A DNA stretch of 23,102 bases from positions 1 to 23,102 of the forward strand of contig CAJNOQ010002686.1 of assembly GCA_905250885.1 (NCBI GenBank), read 5' to 3'. How positions within the stretch are numbered: position 1 is the stretch's first letter; each line of letters begins with the position of its first letter. The notes under the pieces were generated by a model. The model had not been told where the DNA came from. It was given only the letters and a program-made list of their open reading frames with translations, and ran no database searches. Source of the DNA: Didymodactylos carnosus. Lineage: Eukaryota; Rotifera; Eurotatoria; Philodinida; Philodinidae. The position numbers were made by a program, and so were the translations under genes. Shown here in pieces: positions 1-8,590 of the stretch.

Positions 1-727
1 TATTTTCATCATGTAGGGAATAGTCAGCAGTGAAAAACCCCAAGTTGGTTTGGGCCCATGCGCCTTTTTGACGGAGATATGAGTTAATTAATGAAAATGC
101 CATTAATAATAATTAATTAATAGCTCAAGACCATGATCAATTTTTTATGATTTAGACAGTTTTAGTGAAAATTCACCATTGAAAACCTAAAAACTTGTTA
201 CCACCTTTTAAATACCTCTGTTCATGACCGTTCTTTGCAACGTTATAGAATTTACAAAAGCCTTAAACTAATTTTTCCTTCTTAGTTATGTAGCTTTGAG
301 CTGACAATGAACATTTAGGGCTTTTCTTGTAAATTTTATAACTTTGTAAAGAAAGGTCACGTAGAGCTGAAAGGCGTCTCATTTTAATCAGAAATTTATA
401 TTTCCTTTCACTCTTTTTCTTTCGTACTCGTTGTTGAGGCTCTTCAATGGGGTACCTATGGCGTTCGTCCTTCTTTTCTTATCATTACATATGCACATAG
501 CTGTGTACATTTCGTGTTTGTGTGCCATTACTGCCTAAAGAGAAGTCGAATTCGATTCAGTTACGGTGAGGAGGATAAAAGAACCTAAATACTCATGTTT
601 TATCTTTAAAAGTTGATGCTTGTGAATGAAACTGTAGTATCTTTCTGCTAAGGGATAGCAGTCACTTTCTTCCAGTTGACTCTAGTAAAATTCCTTTAGG
701 CAAAAGCTTCTTCCATTTCATTCATCA
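1..727. other. Non-coding 5' flank of the amidase gene
   Basis: I see no coding region on either strand. The stretch is AT-rich and contains the small fold-back repeat at 226-358. No convincing TATA box is visible near the amidase start. A pyrimidine-rich AG at about 666-674 (cactttcttccag) could be a splice acceptor for a 5'-UTR intron or for trans-splicing, which is known in bdelloids, but the sequence alone cannot settle this. Confidence 0.5.
226..358. repeat. Small fold-back (inverted) repeat
   Basis: The left arm 226-267 matches the reverse complement of 314-358 with a few mismatches and a 3-4 base indel. Both arms share the core pattern gacc-ttcttt-caa-gttata-aatttacaa. The loop is about 46 bp. 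The form is that of a small MITE or fold-back element. Just outside the right arm, 366-384 is the reverse complement of a 19-mer in amidase intron 2 (1945-1963), so related sequence occurs elsewhere in the window. Confidence 0.6.
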
Positions 728-3273
728 ATGACCTGGGAAGAAACTGCAGAAAAGAAACGCAAGGCATTGGCCTCTCTCATTCCTGAGAAATGGCGAATTT
801 CCGCGAGCCAATTGCCGTCCGATTCTCAGCGTTCGGTCATTTCATTTCCCGAAACAAGTGGTTTATTGAGCGATGAAGAATTGGCTATTACTCAACTGAT
901 GGTGGAAGAGTTGGCTACAAAGATTGCCTCAGGCGAATATACTGCTGTTCAAGTGTGTCAAGCGTATTGTCATCGAGCAACGATTGCACATCAACTTGTC
1001 AATTGTCTCGTTGAAATTTTCTTCGATGCCGCTCTCGAACGAGCAAAAGAACTTGATGAATATGTGAAAAAGAACGGACGGACGGTTGGCCCATTACATG
1101 GAGTACCTGTCTCACTCAAAGATCAATTCCGTGTCAAGGGAATGGAATCTAGTATAGGCTATGTCAGCTGGTTGGGCAAAGTGGATAAAGAAGACAGTGT
1201 CATAACAGAATGTTTACGAAGAGCAGGTGTGTTTTCTTACTTTTAGCATACTCGAGTGTTAAAACTCGTTAAAAAGTGTAAAAAGAGTTAATTTTCATAT
1301 TTAACTGCCACAGGTGCCGTTCTCTATGTCAAAACCAGTGTTCCACAAACTCTAATGTGTGGTGAAACAGTGAACAACATCTTTGGACGCACATTGAATC
1401 CATATAATCGATTACTGTCATGCGGTGGTTCGAGTGGTGGAGAAGGCGTACTCATTGCACTTCATGGAAGTCCAATGGGTGTGGGCACTGACATTGGAGG
1501 TTCTATTCGTCTACCAGCTGGTTTCAATAATCTTTGGGGACTGAAGCCGAGTCATGGACGAATGCCTTATGCAAAGTTAGCGAATAGCATGGAAGGACAA
1601 GAGACAGTACCCTCTGTGTGTGGTCCACTGGCTCGTACATCACGAGATTTGGCCTATTTCCTGAGATCAATACTGGAACAAGAGCCATGGAAGTATGATC
1701 CAAAAGTAATCGAAATACCTTGGCGTGAATCGACATATGAGCAAGGCAAAACAGGCAAAAAGGTGTTTGGAGTGACAACTGTACATGGGTGAGTTAGATG
1801 CTTCTTAAGGATAACCTCCTCTTTTTTGAGCTGTACATAGTCTAATGTAGAGGAAAGTCTGGGCTATAATCAGAGACTACTCCCACCTCTCCACGGTCTG
1901 TCTTGAAAAAATTATGAGGTATGTAACTTTTTGGTGTGCTCTTTAAAATGAGACGTCTTTCAGAATTTAACGGTGAGTTTTCGTGGAGAAATAAAGATCA
2001 CCGCAAATGTCCTAAAACACAGAGTCCTGTATACACTCACGTCCTGTTTTTCTCACTGTGTGTGTTTTCGATAGCTCCTCCGATCCGATCACATTACGGC
2101 CCCTCCAAAAAATGGTCCGATCGTGCTGAGGTGTTTACTACAGATACTGCAGACCCTATCTCAGGTTCGTTTCTTTTTTAAGCGTTTTCGAGTTCAACTT
2201 TCAGCGTAAAAAAACGATTTTTTATACCGGATTTCATTTTTTGAATATCTTTAGAAGGAAAGTATATTTTTCAAAATGAAAAAAAACTGAACCTGAGATA
2301 GGGTTTAAGGTATCTGGGGTACAGTTTTTGCCTCGATCGGATCATTTTTTCGAGGGGTCGTACTGTAACCTGAAAACTACAGCTTTCCAGAAAATCCATA
2401 GAAGGATATGTCAGAAAATTTTGGGCAAAAATATATCGATTTTTTTCTTCAACATTCTGTCTCTGGTACAAATCTCACGCTGATCAGATATTGGCTTACC
2501 TGGTTTTCAAGAGGGAAAAAGATGATGGGATACCCTTAAGTGATGTCGAAGTTTATTGTTGGATGACACTTTCAAAAAACTTGTATAGTAACAGCAATTC
2601 TCTTTTACCGCGTAGAATCCTTGGTTTTGATGGCGTCATCATGCCTCACCCACCCGTTCTTCGAGCCATCCGACTGGTCGTTGATGCCCTTCGCAAAGCT
2701 GGTCATACAGTCGTCGAGTGGCAGCCGTATAAACATGGATATGCATTCGATCTCATCGGATCAATCTATGGCGCCGATGGAGGAGAAGATGTGAGAAACG
2801 CACTGGCATTGAGTGGAGAACCGCCCATACCCAACATCGCCACATTACTTGGTACTGAAGCAACACGGCTCGAACTAAATGCTGTCTGGGATATTCAAAA
2901 CAAAAAGTATAACTATCAACAAGAATATTTGGCTATCTGGCGAGAGATAAGTCACGTTGACGGTTGGATTCATCCTCTGGCTCCTCATGCTGCTGTCAAA
3001 CACAATGATTTCAAATATTATGGATATACAACTGTCATTAATCTACTCGATTGGCCAGCTGTTGTCCTTCCTGTGACATTTGCAGACAGGGAAACAGATG
3101 TCAAGGACGCGACGTACAAGGGCATTAGTCCACTGGACACGGAAATACATAATGATTATGATGCCGATATTTACCATGGAGCTCCGGTATCTGTACAAGT
3201 TATTGGCAGACGATTACAAGAAGAATATGTCATTGGACTGGCTGAACAGATTGGAATTGCTTTGTCTCTGTAA
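728..3273 (+). CDS. amdS: Acetamidase-like amidase (amidase signature family), three exons
   Basis: Predicted to hydrolyse small amides such as acetamide to the carboxylate and ammonia. Exons are 728-1226, 1314-1788 and 2616-3273, joined by a GT-GTGT...CAG and a GTGAGT...TAG intron. The phases agree and give 543 residues, close to fungal acetamidases (about 545). The Ser-cisSer-Lys triad is visible: Lys131 in VSLKDQ, Ser206 in GGSSGGE, Ser230 in DIGGSIRLPA. Other family blocks are GPLHGVPVSLKD, SVPQTLMCGETVNN, SMEGQETV, MPHPPVLRA and YHGAPVSVQVIGRR near the C-terminus. The start is the first in-frame ATG and gives the fungal-type N-terminus TWEETAEKKRKALASLIPE. No signal peptide is seen, so it is probably cytosolic. 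Exon GC is visibly higher than the flanks. The resemblance to fungal AmdS rather than animal FAAH suggests horizontal acquisition. The exon 2/3 junction is the least certain part: it adds about six residues compared with fungal proteins. Confidence 0.9.
1227..1313 (+). other. Amidase intron 1 (87 bp)
   Basis: It begins GTGTGTTTTC and ends CCACAG. Removing it joins RRA to GAVLYVKTSVPQT through a split glycine codon (phase 1), restoring a block conserved in acetamidases. In-frame stops lie inside it. Its size is typical of short-intron animals. Confidence 0.85.
1789..2615 (+). other. Amidase intron 2 (827 bp, with an inserted repeat)
   Basis: The donor is a strong GTGAGT at 1789; the best acceptor is a pyrimidine-rich TAG at 2613-2615 (phase 2). 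The intron is almost ten times longer than intron 1 and contains the fold-back element at 2092-2365, which probably explains the length. A CAG at 2592-2594 and a TAG at 2586-2588 are also phase-compatible and would lengthen the protein by 7-9 residues. Confidence 0.6.
2092..2365. repeat. Fold-back element inside amidase intron 2
   Basis: Left arm 2092-2180 is complementary to 2276-2365 at roughly three quarters of positions. The best blocks are ccctatctcaggttc (2155-2169) with its complement at about 2289-2303, and aaaaaatg-tccgatcg near the outer ends. The loop is about 95 bp. It looks like an old MITE-type insertion that is spliced out with the intron. I see no clear target-site duplication. 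Confidence 0.65.
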
Positions 3274-3297
3274 TATTATGCATCCGATCGAGTGAAG

Positions 3298-3303
3298 AAT
3301 AAA
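3298..3303 (+). terminator. Poly(A) signal AATAAA of the amidase gene
   Basis: A canonical AATAAA lies 24 bp after the amidase stop codon. Such a short 3' UTR fits a compact animal gene, and the intact signal supports the view that the gene is expressed rather than a dead import. Confidence 0.6.
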
Positions 3304-3398
3304 TTTCTAGTTAGCCCTAACTACAATAGTTACACACGTTTATTTCTGTTGTAGTTTGTTTCTTATACAGAGTAGTTAAAAATATTAAGATTACTGAC

Positions 3399-3500
3399 TT
3401 AGTGTAAGGTGCCGCTAATTCAAAAGTTGAGTGGATTCGCTTTTTCAGTAAAAGGCACATATTCTGATTCAGTTTTCATGCTGATCACGAATATCACCAA
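3399..3500 (+). repeat. Dispersed repeat, copy 1
   Basis: It starts ttagtgtaaggtgccgctaatt and continues through gtggattcgctttttcagtaaaa and cacatattctgattcag to atcacgaatat. It is about 95% identical to the copy at 7534 over 95 bp and clearly related to the diverged copy at 16784. All three are on the plus strand. No coding potential is seen. The full element is not delimited. Confidence 0.7.
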
Positions 3501-3690
3501 TATCAACACTAAAAAACGAGAAAAAAATAATTTGAACATTCCGGTCAAAAATCCAAGTGGAAAAATCTAACTTTTTGAACACCATTCTTTTTCGAGTTTT
3601 CTCGATGTTTCAACATGAAAGAAATGTTTCGAAAAATTAAAAGCTACATATTCATGATCAGCTCTAAAAGCTGTATACGGCTTGACCAAA

Positions 3691-4596
3691 CGTCACGGAA
3701 TGACACTTTGTCTTCTTTCAATCTAGTTTTCTTTGTAACGGTGACAGCTGGGAAGTTCAAACTTTCTGCATGTATCTAGGTCATCAAGCTCTACAATATC
3801 CTGAAGTTTTATTTTACTTTGTGGTATGGATAATTTTTTGTAGAAAAATACCGGCCGTCATGAAATGACAGAAAATGGAATGCTGCTTTCGTTGCTGTGT
3901 AAAGATGTTCAAAACTCAGCTCATTCTTACAGTTTGAAGACATGTGATCTATAGAAAAATTATAGCCTAGACTTTGGGTTGTCTGTGGAAAAAAATAGAA
4001 TTTCAAATCTATGTTTCGTTTTCGAAATATAGACGAAATACTATCGTCACGGAATTACATTATTTTTCCATGCTTGAATGACCGAGTTTTTGTTTCGTGT
4101 TTTAAACACAGTTAACTTGAAAACTTGACATCAATGTGTTCTCAACTTATTTCATTCAGTACTGATTATTCTATATACATGTTTTTATTCTAACAACAAA
4201 AATAATGTTTTTTTTCACACTAGATAAGTCAAAAAAAATTGAAAACGTTGAATGAAATAAATAAGAATTTCAACAACTACAGCCATCAGATTTTCAGTTA
4301 TAAAAGCAACCGAAAGAAGTCTATACATTAGCACATAATTTCTACTACAAACTAAATCAATCATAAATTCTTTTGGGCAAAAAATGGCAAAAGCATTTCT
4401 TTTGCAAAAGAGTTCGGTTATGACTTTGTCATTCCGTGACGGTCTGTTTTCAATAAAGAAAACGCTCCGCTCATAAACTAATTATTATATTAGATAGACC
4501 ATCAAAAGTTAGCATTAGATCAGATATTTTCTTTTATCCGGCTCTAGAAGCCAGGGAAAAATTAAACCTCAACCGTTCTTTCGTCACGGAATGACA
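3691..4596. repeat. Four copies of the 15-bp motif CGTCACGGAATGACA
   Basis: Exact copies are at 3691-3705 (+), 4427-4441 (-) and 4582-4596 (+); a one-mismatch copy (CGTCACGGAATTACA) is at 4045-4059 (+). The motif itself contains an inverted repeat, GTCA-cggaa-TGAC. Sequence beside the copies is not similar, so these are not copies of one longer repeat. Possible readings are transposase-binding sites within a decayed element, or protein-binding sites. Confidence 0.6.
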
Positions 4597-4956
4597 CATG
4601 TAGTGACTATATTTGATTTCTTCTCTACATAAAGATAGCAAGAGAAAAATAATGCCAAATATAGTTCAAAATATACGTTAACATTGTTACTTTTGATATA
4701 CATAAAAAGAAAACAAATATAATAACAACAGAATCATACGTAAGTATTTGAACACATGGTGTGTCTATAGTGACAGATTTTGCTCAGAGACACCCATCAC
4801 TTTCTGCTATAGTATCTCATTAAAGAAACGCAACACAAAAATTCTAACCAGCGTTCAATAGGTAGTCGAGCATGCTCTAAAAATTGGCGGTTTTATTTTC
4901 GTCAGATTTTGTATGTCGACTGTGACATAAAAGAAAACCGTTACCTGGTCCGGCCG

Positions 4957-5555
4957 TGTAATAACCTCAAGAAAAATTCCACTTGATTTTTGAATTAGCT
5001 ACAGCTTACTAAAAAGCATACATGTGTCTTCAGTTCAACTTTAACCTTGATTTTCTTGTTCAAATCGCATTTTCCTCCAATGAGGTTTTCAGGAATTCAA
5101 GTACTAGCCATGTAGATCACAGATATTTGTGGCGGAGCTCTTTGCAATCCTAGGTTTGTCCGTGAGATTGCATCAAAATGCAGNCAGCTAGATTTTAAAA
5201 ATTCTTGTTATATCTGTTTTATGCAGAATTGTTCCCTCTATAAAATGCACAAATAAAATTTCTGAAATGAGTATACAGCAGTTTAAAAAATACAAATTAC
5301 ACGAAAAAACCTCAATGTAATAACCTCATGTAATAACCTCAAGAAAAATTCCACTTGATTTTTGAATTAGCTACAGCTTACTAAAAAGCATACATGTGTC
5401 TTCAGTTCAACTTTAACCTTGATTTTCTTGTTCAAATCGCATTTTCCTCCAATGAGGTTTTCAGGAATTCAAGTACTAGCCATGTAGATCACAGATATTT
5501 GTGGCGGAGCTCTTTGCAATCCTAGGTTTGTCCGTGAGATTGCATCAAAATGCAG
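4957..5555. repeat. Exact 227-bp direct duplication around an N; likely assembly artefact
   Basis: 4957-5183 and 5329-5555 are identical over 227 bp as far as I can read. Between them are the only N of the window (5184), 127 bp identical to 9665-9791, and a 17-bp joint carrying tgtaataacctca twice in close succession. Absolute identity next to an N, in a window where other repeats are 70-95% identical, fits a gap-filling or haplotype-joining error better than biology. Confidence 0.8.
5185..5311 (+). repeat. 127-bp segment, copy A
   Basis: It runs from cagctagattttaaaa to acgaaaaaacc and is identical to 9665-9791. It begins directly after the N and lies inside the suspect duplication, so this copy may have been misplaced here from the other locus. 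Confidence 0.8.
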
Positions 5556-5691
5556 CAAAAACGTGGAACTGCTCACAGTAATTTCTGTGTCATTTTGTCT
5601 GAAAGCTTGATAGAGGTTTGCGTGACCCAGCAATAGATAGAGCATAAAATGAAGATTCGAAAATACTAATTAGTGTTGCGTTTCTGTTTGA

Positions 5692-5939
5692 TTTGCTTCC
5701 TCGGCGAGTTATAAGCCTTTCAAAATCGGCTGATCCCTAATCCCCCTAAAGAGAAAATATGCGGTTTTCTGAAAATCTCAATTAATTCAATTTTTTTCGT
5801 CTGCAAACCGAAAAATAACATCACCATGATGATCAGCGTACTCGATTGCCTATGTGTCGACATTTTTTACTGCAAAAAAGTCAAGGTCCCCGAAAAATCA
5901 GCCGATTTTGAAACGCTTATAACTCGGTGAGGAAGCAAA
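5692..5939. repeat. Fold-back element with 43-bp arms
   Basis: Arm 5692-5734 is complementary to 5897-5939 at 40 of 43 positions. Its outer end reads tttgcttcctc and it contains gagttataagc and tttcaaaatcggctgat. The loop is about 160 bp and non-coding. It starts seven bases after the inverted 13-mer at 5673-5685. This is a typical small MITE-like structure. Confidence 0.8.
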
Positions 5940-7533
5940 ATTTTTGGGATTGCTTAGAAACCATTGGAAAGAGGGCATCTTACTCTACAAGACTAGCGAG
6001 AAAAATAGAAAAAAGAATGTTTTCGGAAAACAAGCTATTTTTCCCAACTTTCGTCCGCTAAAACTAGCCTGGGAAAACTTTCGAAAACTTTTCTTTTCTT
6101 GTAGACTTGTGGCCCCTGAGTTGCTCTTTTGAATGGTGAAAACCACAGGTCGCTAGCTCTTTTCTTTAAAATCTTATAAGCGTGCGAACTCGTTCGCTTT
6201 TTATTTTAAAACGGATAATAGTTAACTGTTATCGGGTAACCGGTTTTTAACTGTGACTGGTACATGCCTGCTTTCGATATGACGTTGTTCATGATATGTA
6301 GAACATGTCGTATTCTATTACTGTTTCGCATAGTGTCGTTTCTAGGTCTCTGCCTAACGACATCAATATCTGAACAATTTAAAAATACAAATAAGATGAA
6401 GATCGTTAGCTCGCATCGTTTTTTAGAAGTTTTAATGAAAATTGTTGAAATCATTGTTTGTTTCACAGTTGATCATTGTATAAAATTCGAACAGGTGCTG
6501 TACAATATCCGAGATGTGGAATTTTTTGCAAAACTGACACTCGTTATATTAGATATTACTACACATTTCAATAATATTTACGGGTAAACAATGTAAATAG
6601 TTTATTATTGCATATTTGACAATTTGTTACATTGATTTCGTCTACCCATCATGGTAGAATTTGAATATTAGAAAAAACTTCGTAAGATCGATATGTTTAT
6701 TTATGAATTCATAATCCTTAGATACTAACGTAGTTAAATCAATAATTAAACAGTTTTCAATTATCATTCTGGCATTACTTTTCATTCTATCACTTGTCAG
6801 TTAAGACGCATTGATGCTTTTTTGTAAATAACATTATTAATGATATTGTAAATCTGTTGAATTTCTTCGGTACTTGGAAGAAGAATGGCAACACTTCTTG
6901 CACTCACTAGATTTTTCGACTCGCAGGCAATTTTTTTATTATTAAAGGTACCATCCCCTCATTTTGGGCTTTCCGTAGTTCATCTTAGTATTTCATAAAG
7001 CTCACCAAGGCTTCATATTTTCAGAATTGATTAAAAACTCAGTGGAGCAGTTTTCATTTCTAGTTTTTAACTATTGCCGTTCTACCTGAAGAAAGGTGGA
7101 CATTTATTCATGAATATCTGCCAGAGCGATGTACGGTAACTGTACCTTACTGTACAACTCAGGTTACAACGTAGGGTAGATCATAATAATCGTAGCCAAA
7201 AGATCGCTTGTTTTGGGCATTTTCACAAGTCATAGAGTAGAGGAGGACGTCAGATAAAAAGTGTATGACATATTGAAAACAGTCTCATCTGCGCTCTAAC
7301 ATTTGACTTCAATTCACGAAGATCTATATTTAGAGTATGATGATACCAACTTACAAAGAGCTTCAAATCTCCTCCTACACAGCTCTAAGGAAATAACTCT
7401 TTTTTTCTTTAGGTATTACTTCCGAATGGCCGTTATAGTAACGTTCAAATACCGTCTGGAAGTCGAACAGGAGGAAATTGTGATGTAGAGGACGGCACGA
7501 CAACAAAATTAGAAAAATATTTTTAACCAAGTT

Positions 7534-7690
7534 ATATGGTGCCGCTAATTCAAAAGCTGAGTGGATTCGCTTTTTCAGTAAAAAGCACATATTCTGATTC
7601 AGTTTTTCATGTTAATCACGAATATTACCTTATTTTTTGATTTCGAGTCCATCTTCAGGGAGAAAAATGCAAAATACTGAGAAGAGTCAA
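7534..7690 (+). repeat. Dispersed repeat, copy 2
   Basis: It shares ggtgccgctaattcaaaa, gtggattcgctttttcagtaaaa and cacatattctgattcag with the copy at 3399. Downstream it keeps sequence (tgatttcgag...cttcagggagaaa) that aligns with the copy at 16784 but not with 3399, so the original element was longer than copy 1 shows. Confidence 0.7.
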
Positions 7691-8166
7691 AAAGTCGGAA
7701 AAAAGTTTGCCCTCCTAAAAAATGACTTTATCTCCTCTCCCTTTCATTGGGCTCTCCGCATCATTACGTCACAAAATAAAGTTTAATACAACCATCTTTT
7801 TTCACACAAAAGCACTAAGTGATCAATTCAAACGTTGTTTTTACTAATGTGTTCATATTTTCACTTTCACAAATACTCTTATTAGGAACGTCTTTGTTAG
7901 TCAAAATCTTGCATAAAGATGAATTAAGACTGACAAAATGGGAAAAAAAACTATATCAACAGACATTAAAATGCGATTTTTACTGAATAAAAATAGACAG
8001 TGCAATGAGGAGTAGTATGAAATTACTTGGACATCTCTGAAGGTTGCTGGTTGTTTAGTTTGATGTTTTATTTAAGATTTGATTTAAACTTTATTCCTGA
8101 AGTCGAACGAAATTAAGAATATATGATTTCCATTATATCATTTTTTTCTGCTTTATCATTTCCATG

Positions 8167-8395
8167 CGTCACACAAGAGCCAGTCTTCGACTAAATCAAA
8201 ATCCTTTTACACGCTCCTTTTACATCAAAGAAAAGTGTACAGGGATTATTCTTCTATCTGACAGCGGACCAGTGGAACATGCTTCCGCCGCACGTCATTA
8301 GCAATCCTGATCCTGCTAACTCTTCGAATGCCATTGTTGTTTCTTTACCAGTCTTTAAAGCTCGTCTACGCGCTCATCTCCGTGACCAAATGTGA
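8167..8395 (+). pseudogene. C-terminal end of a LINE-type reverse transcriptase
   Basis: The translation gives the arginine-rich lead (RHTRASLRLNQNPFTRSF) and then, after a one-base frameshift at 8242 (an extra G), ADQWNMLPPHVISNP and PVFKARLRAHL before TGA at 8393-8395. The pattern of a TRS-F block, W-N-LPP-V and a final FK-L--HL is the usual tail of non-LTR retrotransposon ORF2 proteins of the Jockey/CR1 type. Endonuclease and catalytic reverse transcriptase domains are missing, as expected of a 5'-truncated insertion. It cannot transpose. The exact clade cannot be judged from the tail alone. Confidence 0.8.
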
Positions 8396-8590
8396 TTGTT
8401 TTATTGTTCTGTTGGATGTTTTAAACGGTTCTTCTACTTTATTTGCCACTTATTGTATCTTATTTTTGTTTTGTTTTTTTGTGCGTTCATATTTATAAAG
8501 ATTTTTGGGAGTAATATTTACAAGCCGAGGGCTTTTCCTGTTTCCCTGCTTTGATTTAAGCTAAATAAATAAAACTAAAACTAAACTGAA
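8396..8590 (+). mobile_element. LINE 3' UTR and A-rich tail
   Basis: After the reverse transcriptase stop comes a T-rich 3' UTR that ends ccctgctttgatttaagc, followed by a short A-rich microsatellite-like tail (taaataaataaaactaaaact). Such tails mark the 3' end of CR1/Jockey-type insertions. It defines the right border of the truncated LINE; the left border lies at or just before 8150. Confidence 0.65.

Larger units (their letters stand above)
4824..5685. repeat. Possible element bounded by 13-bp inverted ends
   Basis: AGAAACGCAACAC at 4824-4836 is exactly inverted at 5673-5685. The span between contains the duplicated block and the N, so its true length is uncertain. No transposase is visible inside. 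Thirteen matching bases alone are weak evidence for an element. Confidence 0.3.
3304..8166. other. Gene-poor stretch with scattered repeats
   Basis: No protein of recognisable family is encoded on either strand. Open frames of 60-107 codons at 5944-6132, 6264-6587 and 7303-7488 have no family motif and look like chance. The stretch holds one copy of the dispersed repeat (3399-3500) and part of a second (from 7534), four copies of a 15-bp motif (3691-4596), a duplicated block with an N (4957-5555) and a fold-back at 5692-5939. Confidence 0.5.

Noticed and set aside
1524-1778. 84-codon minus-strand open frame
   Set aside because: Lies antisense to amidase exon 2, whose plus-strand reading has catalytic motifs; no motif of its own.
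3080-3295. 71-codon plus-strand open frame
   Set aside because: Out-of-frame shadow of the amidase last exon.
6264-6587. 107-codon plus-strand frame, with an 86-codon frame opposite
   Set aside because: Hydrophobic low-complexity translation, no family motif, no splice or poly(A) context; probably chance.
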